This document shows positions 11,861 to 21,300 of a stretch of 64,000 nucleotides of DNA, in pieces. The notes under the pieces were generated by a model. That model did not search any database, had not been told where the DNA came from, and worked only from the letters and a program-made list of their open reading frames with translations. The position numbers and the translations under genes are program-made. Origin of the DNA: Saccharina japonica (Eukaryota > Sar > Phaeophyceae > Laminariales > Laminariaceae); NCBI GenBank assembly GCA_008828725.1, contig MEHQ01000236.1, forward strand, positions 330,601 through 394,600, in the 5' to 3' direction. Within the stretch, counting starts at the first letter, position 1. Each line of letters opens with the position of its first letter.

Positions 11861-13289
11861 CAAGGGTATGATAGGTACGTACTTAGGTATACCCGGGTAT
11901 AATACCCGGATATGTACCTTACCTAACCACTTAGGTACGTTAGGTACGGACCCCGATACCTTGCCTAAGTGATAGGTACGTTAGGTACGGACCTCGATAC
12001 CTTAGTACGCCGCTCGATACCTTACCCGGGTATCGGGTATACACGTCGACAAAATACCCGGGTTTAAGTACGAACTCAAGGGTGACCTCAATACCTTACC
12101 TAAGTTTTAGGTACGTGAGGTACGGACCCCGATACGCTACCTAAGTTGTAGGTACGTTAGGTACAGTCCTCAATACCTTACCTAAGTTTGAGGTACGTTA
12201 GGTACGGATCCCGACACCTTACCTAAGTTTTAGGTACGTTAGGTACAGACCTCCATACCTTACCCGGGTATCGGGTATACACGTCCACGAAATACCCGGG
12301 TTTAGGTACGAGCCTTGGGACGACCTCAATACCTTACCTAATGTTTAGGTACGTTAGGTACGGGTATGTTCGTGTCGATGGTATGCTGATAGCCGTCTAT
12401 GATCTAGCAGATTACTGGTAGAACTCAAAATATGATTGTTACCAAGGTATAAATGAACAATTGAAATTGAAACTCTCGCCTCAACTTTAATCTAATAAAT
12501 GTGTGGTTCGCTCAAACCACCAATCCTTTCGATTTCGATAAAAAAAACACTTGAGTGTTTGCAGTACCGGTATGCAGACAGGATGGTCGAGGTGTGGTGC
12601 AGGACGGGGTGTAGAGTGTACATATATCATATATAGGTGGGTGGGCTCGGTGCGTGTGCATTATTGCAAGGGTATGTCAGGTAAGGTACGTACTTAGGTA
12701 TACCCGGGTAAAATACACGGGTGTGTACCTTACCTAACCACTTAGGCACGTTAGGTACGGATCCCGATACCTTACCTAAGGTTTAGGTACGATAGGTAGG
12801 CCGCTCGATACCTTACCCGGGTATCGGGTATACACGTCGACGAAATACCCGGGTTTAGGTACGTACGAGCTCAGGGACGACCTCAATACCTTACCTAAGT
12901 TTTAGGTGCGTCAGGTACGGGCCCCGATACCTTACCTAAGTTGCAGGTACGATAGGTACGGCCCTCAATAACTTACCTAAGTTTTAGGTACGTTAGGTAC
13001 GGACCCCGATACCTTACCTAAGTTTTAGGTACGTTAGGTACGGACCTCCATACCTTACCCGGGTATCGGGTATACACGTCGACGAAATACCCAGGTTTAG
13101 GTACGAGCCTTGGGACGACATCAATACCTTACCTAAGTTTTAGGTACGTTATGTACGGATCTCAATACCTTATCTAAGTGTTAGGTACGTTAGGTGCGGC
13201 CGTCAATACCTTACCTAAGTTTTAGGTACGTTAGGTACGACCTCAAAAACTTACCCGGTAATAGGTATACCTTACCTAACACACCCTTG
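11861..13289. mobile_element. hAT-like element 2 with TTAGGTACG arrays
   Basis: The ends are CAAGGGTATG and, inverted, CAAGGGTGTGTTAGG. The flanks AAGAATTG (11853-11860) and AAAAATTG (13290-13297) form an 8-bp target duplication with one mismatch. Arrays at 11861-12370 and 12666-13289 are built from units like ACCTTACCTAAGTTTTAGGT. Unit starts at 12931, 12972, 13013 and 13054 give a period of exactly 41 bp. A second left-end-like sequence (CAAGGGTATGTCAGG) occurs internally at about 12666, so the element may be two copies fused or partly duplicated. No coding capacity is seen. Confidence 0.82.
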
Positions 13290-13681
13290 AAAAATTGGGT
13301 TTGCGACGGCCTTTAATATTTTTTAGGCGCCGCAAGCGGTCTACCCTGTGCTAGGGGCCGTCGGACCTCGCGCTGCGGCTGATCCCGTGGCCGTGCCTCT
13401 CGGGATGGTGGACCTCGCCTTTGAATCAGTCGACGACATGGCTCGAGTTTGCGTGGCTTCCGTCGGTTTCATGGAACACGCCACGTGGAGTTGGATGAAC
13501 TCCCCAATTTAATAAAACGAAGAGCAAAACAAGTCCCAAAAGACTTCTTGTGGAATTCCGTTTTAGTGAATTATTATTATTCACTTTTCGACCAATCAGA
13601 TGCCAATCAAAACAAACGAAAATAAAAAACCCAATTCAACAAAAGCTGACGTATTTTGTATATTATATAAAAACAAATTTC

Positions 13682-15180
13682 CAATGGTATGTTCGGTAGG
13701 GTACGTACCGAATAATACCGGGGGTATTTTCTCGGTAAATACCGGTACCCGACACTTCGGTAAGTTCGGTATTTTTCTAATACCGGTACCCGACACTTCG
13801 GTAAGTTCGGTACGCCCACCCAATATACCCCAGGTACCGGTATACCCTCGACCGCAATACCGGGGGTACCGGTATTTTTTCGGTACTGGGCTCAATACCC
13901 TACCGAACACTTCGGTAAGTTCGGTACTTTTTCAATACCGGTACCGGACACTTCGGTAAGTTCGGTACGCCTACCCTAATATACCCCGGGTACCGGTATA
14001 CCCTCGACCACAATACCGGCGGTGATCGGTGTGGCCTCGATACCGGGGAATCGGGTACGTCTGCAATACGGACACACATTATTCTCGTATGAAATTATAC
14101 ATACAAGGCATATAGTTGTGGCAGCAGCAGTCTTCTCTACATTTATTTACGTACATAGCATGAATCCTATACACGGACTTGAACGCGACATCCCGAATCC
14201 ATCGCTGCTCTAATTATATTCAAACACTGATGTACCAGCAGCAGCGGCAGCAGCACAACGCGAAGTCGTCGATGACCTAAACCGTATGCCAAGCTTCGAA
14301 GTTGGGAGGTTGGGGTATAGAACGGGCTTCAAACGTAGCTCTTGATGGCAGTGGCACACGTGGACTGTATCAAATCTACAGCAGTAGAGCCCACAGCAGC
14401 AGCACGTTGCCCAAGTCGGAGCTGCTGCTGCTGCTCACCGTGCTGCCGCTTGCTACGTGATTGGGATGGGGGCGGCGGCATTGCCGTTCTCTCCGCCGTT
14501 GCCGCCGCCATCTGTTTGCTGTTGGTATATACGAGTACACATGTATTTAGGGTATATTCGGTAGGGTACGTACCGAAGTATACCGGGGGTATTTCCTTGG
14601 TAAATACCGGTACCTGACACTTCGGTAAGTTCGGTATTTTTCCAATACCGGTACCCGACACTTCGGTAAGTTCGGTATTTTTCCAATACCGGTACCCGAC
14701 ATTTCGGTAAGTTCGGTATTTTTTCAATACCGGTACCCGACACTTCGGTAAGATCGGTATTTTTTAAATACCGGTACCCGACACTTCGGTAAGTTCGGTA
14801 TTTTTCCAATACCGGTACCTGGCACTTCGGTAAGTTCGGTACGCTCACCTAAATATACCCCGGGTACCGGTATACCCTCGGCCACAATACCGGGGGTACC
14901 GGTATGTTCTCGGTAGTGTGCTCAATACCCTACCGAACACTTCGGTAAGTTCGGTACTGTTTCAATACCGGTACCCGACACTTCGGTAAGTTCGGTACTG
15001 TTTCAATACCGGTACCCGACACTTCGGTAAGTTTGGTACTGTTTCAATACCGGTACCCGACACTTCGGTAAGTTCGGTAAGTTCGGTACTTTTTCAATAC
15101 CGGTACCCGACACTTCGGTAAGTTCGGTACGCGCAATAAATATACCCCCGGTACCGGTATACCCTACCGAACATACTTTG
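13682..15180. mobile_element. hAT-like element 3 with TTCGGTA arrays
   Basis: The left end reads CAATGGTATGTTCGGTAGGG and the inverted right end CAAAGTATGTTCGGTAGGG. The flanks CAAATTTC (13674-13681) and CAAATTTT (15181-15188) are an 8-bp duplication with one mismatch. Arrays at 13690-14020 and 14550-15170 carry units such as TACCCGACACTTCGGTAAG. Unit starts at 14653, 14694, 14735, 14776 and 14817 are spaced exactly 41 bp. The centre (14030-14540) is unrelated and contains CAG-rich stretches. The ORFs through the array (for example 13600-13959) are by-products of the repeat. Confidence 0.82.
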
Positions 15181-15236
15181 CAAATTTTCGTTAATACGGG
15201 CCCTAAGACTTATGCCAATGGGAAAGCAAAGTTACC

Positions 15237-15603
15237 CTAAAAAGTTTGAATTCCTAAGATCCCCGCTAGATTTTTCCAGAACAAGCTTGCTATGGGACCG
15301 GTTCTTACAACAGAATATGCCCAGCTTTTGGAAAAGCCCGTAAAAGGCAATTCTGGGGCCGATGCTGGGACAAGATCGGCTTGAGAAAAACTCAGGCGGA
15401 TGTTAGTTCGAAGCGGCGAGATTCCGAGTCCTCGACAGACATGGATTGACAAAACCAACGACTGCGTCATGAATTCTGAACGCGATGCGCTCGTTAGAGG
15501 CTCCGACCCACCCTAGGGGCACCGTGTTCACACGATGGCCGGTGATGTGTGGCGGGCGCTGGCCAGGCGTATGATAAACAAACAATTGGCCGCTGGTGTG
15601 CAT
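15237..15603 (-). pseudogene. Possible fragmented ORF of unknown origin
   Basis: Two overlapping open frames on - (15403-15603 and 15237-15470) read as ordinary-looking protein but shift frame. They match no family I recognise and lie immediately outside the large PIF-like element. They may be remnants of a mobile-element gene, or chance. Confidence 0.2.
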
Positions 15604-15665
15604 AAAACAGATGACAACATTTCACGATCCGTCTCAAATGGCAAGAAATAGGGTTTTCTTCGGTT

Positions 15666-16277
15666 TTGGGAGAAGAGCGTAGGACGCCGCCGGCAATATC
15701 TCGCCCCCTAGACCATGGATCCACCTTATACGTTCGAGGCCGTCATCTACACTCGTTGGCCTTGCCCGACACGAAGCGGGTTGACCGTGGGCTGAGTCTA
15801 TGTCGAGATCGAAGGTCTATCGTCGCACGAGCTGATTTTTATCAGGGTGTTGACGATTTGCAACGAGAAAAAGCAAATTGCGCCGCCTGCATCAGCCGTT
15901 TGAAAAAAAATATGAACAAAACCAACAACAATCAAACATTTTTTTCCTTTTTTCCCACAGCGGCGGCACGCGCGGATCTTCAGCCTGAAAATCCCAGGGA
16001 AATATTTCAAACATCGCTTTCCCCTTGGCATAGGTCCAAGGCCGTCTCTTATGGGATTATTTTTGAGGTTCATAAAGGGACCCCTTTTGACCAAGGGCAA
16101 AAAAACAGCATCTTATGGAACTCAAAACGACAAAGTTTGATCACAAATAAATTTGAACATCAGTTTGACCAGGCCACCTCGATCATTCTGCGCCCCAGAA
16201 TGATCAGGGTCAGAGGTTACAAACTGAGATTCATATTTGAGCCTTTGTATAGGTTTTTATATGCATACTATGTTTAG
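15666..16277 (+). CDS. Unassigned 203-codon open frame
   Basis: This is the longest uninterrupted + frame in the region from 7.8 to 18 kb that is not made of repeats. The middle (about residues 80-95) is Asn/Lys/Phe-rich and is followed by a pyrimidine tract and CCCACAG at about 15950-15961, so an intron could end there. No domain, signal peptide or membrane segment is evident, and there is no neighbour that suggests a role. It may be a chance ORF or part of a decayed element. Confidence 0.2.
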   Translation: MGEERRTPPAISRPLDHGSTLYVRGRHLHSLALPDTKRVDRGLSLCRDRRSIVARADFYQGVDDLQREKANCAACISRLKKNMNKTNNNQTFFSFFPTAAARADLQPENPREIFQTSLSPWHRSKAVSYGIIFEVHKGTPFDQGQKNSILWNSKRQSLITNKFEHQFDQATSIILRPRMIRVRGYKLRFIFEPLYRFLYAYYV

Positions 16278-16734
16278 TATAACATCAGTGTATCCTCGTA
16301 TTATACATCTACCCGGCACACCGCTAGTAGAGCTGCTGTATATGCGGACTGAAGAAGCGGTCGCGTACGAGCCCATACTCGCCCGGCCCTCAGCCAGGAA
16401 CTTTCACCACGGCATCGGGGAGGGACGATGAGGTGGATGTGAGCCATTGATCGTCTTGAGGTGTTATCGACGAACGAGCTCTCGCTGAGCAGCTCGTATT
16501 CCACCACTGCTGCAGCATCTTGCTGTGAGCGTGTGTTTTGTCCCCATACAGAGCCGACACGATGCTCTCGACACGCCGAGCACGCTCGGCATCTGGGTGC
16601 CGTCACCGCTCTCTTGGGGTCGAACGAGCTGTGCGCGCGCAGAGGCGGCACGTGCTGGGCGATGTTGGGGTGGCTCGATGCTGACTTTTGCTATGAACGA
16701 GTACAATCTGGGTGGTACCTGCTTGGTACGGTGG

Positions 16735-16815
16735 CAGCACTGCTGCTGTATACCAGGTACATATATATAATATACCTGGTATATATCATACCTGGTGCAA
16801 CAGCAGTAGTACGTG
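16735..16815. repeat. TACCAGGTA/TACCTGGTA palindromic cluster
   Basis: Inverted CTGCTG...CAGCAG ends enclose three copies of ACCAGGTA/TACCTGGT in an AT-rich core. The same TACCAGGTAC motif recurs singly through the window (for example near 8280, 26390 and 33040). Confidence 0.5.
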
Positions 16816-16884
16816 TGCTCTCTCGTCTTTTGTTGTCTCCGTCTCATACGAAAAAAATCAAATGCGTTTCTTTGTCAAACGCTT

Positions 16885-17636
16885 CACAGATTGTGAGTAT
16901 ACTCGTACTCGTACTCGGAGTATCGAGTAATTTTCGTATTCCGAGTACTCCGAGTATTAGAGTAGTGGTGGCCTAAATACTCGGAGTACTTGGAGTATGA
17001 GCAGTACTGAAGGCCCAAATACTCCGAGTACTGGGAGTATGAGCAGTACTTATACTCGAGTACAAGCAGCACTCGGAGTAAAAACATCTAAATTACTCGA
17101 AGTACTACAGTATCGAGAGTATTGGACACCGAAATACTGCGAGTACACAAAGTACCTGAAGTATTTTTTTCTCGAAAATACTCTAATTATACTCCGAGGT
17201 AATGGGAGCATCTATGATTTTTTAAAAGCTATAAACGCCAGTCACATGCTCCCAGAACCTGGGAGGGATGACGACCGAGTCTTTAAAATGATGCAAAGAT
17301 GCTCCTAACTTCACACTCCGAGTATACTCCGAGTATCGAGTACATTTCGTACTCCGAGTACTTAAGAGTATAAGAGTATTAGCGGCCTGAATACTCGGAG
17401 TACTTGGAGTATGAGCAGTACTGAAGCCCCAAATACTGGGAGTACAAGGAGTACCCGCAGTATCGGACCCCGAAATACCCCGAGTAAAGCAGTATCGAGT
17501 GTTCATACCAGAAATACTCCGAGTACGAGCAGTATCCGGAGTATCGAACCCCGAAATACTCCGAGTACACGAAGTACCTGAAGTAATTTATCTCCAATAC
17601 TCGGGACGTTACTCCAAGGTACTCGGACAATCTGTG
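16885..17636. mobile_element. hAT-like element 4 with ACTCCGAGTAC arrays
   Basis: The ends are inverted copies of CACAGATTGT, flanked by a perfect 8-bp target duplication AAACGCTT (16877-16884 and 17637-17644). Inside are arrays of ACTCGGAGTACT-type units. Starts of GAAATACTCC-type units at about 17430, 17472, 17511 and 17553 give a spacing of 39-42 bp. The centre (about 17160-17310) is different sequence. The right end (CAGATTGTCCGAGTACC) closely resembles the array ends at 54003, 57330 and 59572. Confidence 0.87.
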
Positions 17637-18323
17637 AAACGCTTCCATAAGGAACTACAGCTGGCTACGTACTCGTACCAGACTTCAAAAATGAAGTCAC
17701 AAACAGACGAGTCAAAAGGGGTCCATTTATGAACCTAAAAAAAAATCCCAAAAGAAACGGCCGGCTCGGATAGGGTGCATAAAACACGTGTGCCAAGTTT
17801 CAGGGTCTATCTCCAAAAAACGGCGTTGACATGGGCTACTTGGCTACGTGCGAGTACGAACTGAATAATTTTTGGGCGGTATGCTAAACCAGCCTGCTGT
17901 ACGACTTATTTCTTATTACCAGGTATTTCTTATTTCGTTCCAGGTATTTCAATTAAAAAAATATACCTGGTAGAGTACAGAGTTGACCCAGGTATTGAGT
18001 ACGAACCTACGGGTTACACGTGCGCACTTCAATCACACTTAAGTGTTTCTTTCAGGCCTCCTTACCTTTTGTTATGTGCAGGATGTCAATCTTGGCAGGA
18101 CACAAGGTAGGGGGCAGGGTGACAGATGAGCTCGGTGGGAACGGGGGTGGGTACCGTCGTTGCCCTTGAAAAACACCCTTCCTCAAAATTTAGCAAACCT
18201 TGTCCCGCTCTATTTTGAACACGCTGCTGCGCCGGGTTGGCAGAACATCTCCTGTATTTACTTGAACACTCTTTTGGGACTTCTGTTCGTATATGCCACC
18301 ACTTCTTCGCACCCTCGTTCAGA

Positions 18324-21300
18324 ATGAGGGAGACGCGCAACCAATCGGCCACAGAGGCCACATTGGAGCCTGTTGTCTCCAAGTTGGAGAGGTTCGTTCT
18401 GTACGAGACCACGTCTCACTTTTACCTCACAGCGTCTGATAAGAGAGAGACGCAGTATCGCGTCCTCAAGATCGATCGCCGTGTTGTGAACCCAATGTCG
18501 CTAGCAGACATTTGTCAGGAAGACCCGGTCGTGTACACGCCGATCGACATGATCGAGATGCTGGACATGATCAACGAGGGAAATCGCACTGTCGGAGGGC
18601 TGCGTATGACTGCGAAGGGTTTTGGGATCGTCGGCTTCGCCAAGTTCCTCGACTGCTACTACCTCAACTTCATTACGCAACGCAGGCTGGTGAGTTCAGT
18701 ACACTATTATCAGTAACTACTGCTGTATTGTAGACTGTTGGTACGTAAACTACACGAGCAGGAAAGCTAGGCTGTTGCAGGTGGAACGCCTTTGCCCTTG
18801 TCCCCAAGTTCCTCGACTGCTACTACCTCAACTTCATTACGCAACGCAGGCTGGTGAGTTCAGTACACTATTATCAGTAACTACTGCTGTACTATTGTAG
18901 ACTGTCTGTGGGTACGTGGACTATACGAGCAGGAAAACAGTTAACTTCGTAGGCTGTTGCAGGTGGAACGCCTCTCTTTGCCCTTGTTCAACTAGCGGCT
19001 GTACGAGTTTTCTCACCCCTGGAAACAAACTAGGCCACTCTTACCATTATACAACAGCAAGAAATGTGGTACACCACATGACCAGTACCCGAGGATAAAA
19101 AATAATAAAAAAATGCTACATACCAAGTACAACCAGTAGTAGGACCAGGTACCACTATTAATAGAGTACTGCTGTACAGCAGGGCATTATAATTAATTAT
19201 TAATAGTGGTTCGGCGTCTGTTGCGCGCCGCAGGCGCGCAAGCCCCCCGCAGGGGCCCGGAGGGCCCCCCGGGAGGGCCCCCGGAGGGCCGCCGGAGCCG
19301 AAAAAATTGCCATCTATGCTGATCTATGCGCGAATATACGCCTTAAAACTAAGTTAAAAGCCTTTAAATTTATTTTTGGCTACGTCGAATAGCAAAAGGT
19401 GCCTTATTTTTGTTTTCGACTATGGCGAATAGGACAAGGGGCCTAACAGATGTTCAATTACGACTAATTTTTATCAAGAAAAAAAGACCCCCCAAAAAAA
19501 AAAACTTGCCTCCGACAGCCTCCGGCGAGAAAAAAACGCGCAACAATTTTTTTCGCCTGCGGCGCAAAAAGTTGCGCGCCCAGAAACGCGTGTTGCGCTG
19601 CGTGCAACCAGTCTCGCGGCGACTGTTGCGCAAAACGGTTATTTTGACCAAATGTTGCGCCAGCGCAACAGCGCAACACCTAATTAATGCCCTGCTGTAC
19701 AGCAGTACGACCAAAGTCAAGTATTACAAGGGACTTCGCCGGCGGCCTGGACGGCCGCCGTGCAGTCTTGGGTGATGCCTGGACGGCCGCCGTGCAGTCT
19801 TGGGTGATGCCGAAAAGTAGGCTATTAATAGCACCATTGTGGCGAAGGATGGGGGTCAGACGTAATGCCAAGAGTTTAGCGTGCTTTACACACGTCATCA
19901 TCAGCATTGTGGCGAAGGATGGAAATTAGACGTACTGCCAAGAGTTGTGAGAGCGCTCTACACACTTGCCCACGGAGAATGACAACCGTACTCGCAATAC
20001 ATGTGCGATACTGCTGCTGTACTCATACGTGTGTGTACTCTTATGTATCGATCTTGATCACAAACCTGACACATGCGTTGTTTATGCTGTACGGCTATAC
20101 TATCTGTGCAAGCCTACACACCTTCGAAACAGACGAACAACGACAAACAGCAAACAACGGCAGTAAGTGCTTGTGGTAGTACTGATACGTGTATGTATCT
20201 TTGATACTGGTCATACATATCCAGCCCACATACTCTGGACTGCTCACAGCTCGTGGTAGGTACTACTGTTGTTGTACAGCTGTAGTAGTACTGATACACA
20301 CATACGAGTCTTCGATACATACCCGACGCACGTATGCATCTACGCGCCTTCTCCGCCAGAGAACAAAAAACAAAAAACGACCAAGGGCCGTTCCTAACGA
20401 ACAAAAAAAATCACGATTCGTGACGTTTTGGCATGACAAAATATCACGATTCGTGATGTTTCTTTCCTACTAACGAAAATAGGTGCTTTTTCGTCACGTT
20501 TCGTGCTATTTCAAATCATCAAAAATCCGATATTTTCAAATCCAACGGTATTTGAGGGTGGGGCCAACTCTCGCAGGTAGGTCACGGCCAGGCCGTGCCG
20601 GGCCGACCGCGCCCGACCCGGTCCGTGATTCAAACCGTGGGCAGAGGCCCGACACGGTCTGTGATATTCCAACCTCACGCGCCGTCGGCCAGGCCAGGTC
20701 CGCGCGAGGTTCCAATCTCGCTGACATGTCGTCTGCTCTGCCTGGCCCGTGAGATTTTCAGAATATTTTTGCTTTTTCTTCACGCTGTGTCTCCTCCTCC
20801 TCGATATTTCGAGGTCATAGCGTGCTCGTTAGCCCGCACCCAGCAGTGTATCTAGGCAGCCGCTCGCTGTCCACAACCGGCGTACGAGGCAGGGCCTGAC
20901 ATGCCCCTATACGGGCCATCGGATACCGTTGGTGTCGGGTGGGTTACGTAGTGCCTTGATCAGGCGTATTTTGAGCCACGACAAATGTCGTGAATCGTGA
21001 TTTTTTTTTTTTTAGGAAATTGTAAAAAAATTGGCGTCATGAATCGTGAGGTTTTTGTCGTGAATCATGACAAAAAAAAACACGATTCACGACAAAAACC
21101 TCACGAATCGTGATTTTTTTCGTTCGTTAGGAATGGCCCTAAACGACAAAACGACCAAAAAAACGTGTTTCCATTCCCGTTTGTTAACGCCATTTTTTAT
21201 GTTGAAACCCTCAACAACTGGAGTATGCCCATGCACAGCGTAGCCCACTAGAAAGGTGCGACCACAGCTACTGCTGTACATACCGTTAGAGCTCCGAAGC

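Larger units (their letters stand above)
11468..15203. mobile_element. Large PIF/Harbinger-like TIR element hosting two hAT-like insertions
   Basis: Inverted ends GGGCCC(A/G)T(C/A)TTAACGAA are flanked by a perfect TAA duplication (11465-11467 and 15204-15206). The span is 3736 bp but contains the two hAT-like elements at 11861-13289 and 13682-15180. Without them the host element is only about 800 bp. It has no transposase ORF and would be a MITE that was itself a target of later insertions. The TIR resembles the MITE ends at 338 and 7135 (TTAACGA core). Confidence 0.75.

Noticed and set aside
9930..13280. CRISPR-like appearance of regularly spaced repeats
   Set aside because: The units are contiguous and degenerate, without unique spacers. 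They lie inside TIR elements of a eukaryotic nuclear genome.
9930..15170. Centromeric or telomeric satellite interpretation of the arrays
   Set aside because: Each array is only 0.3-0.6 kb, differs in sequence from the next, and stops at transposon ends with target duplications.
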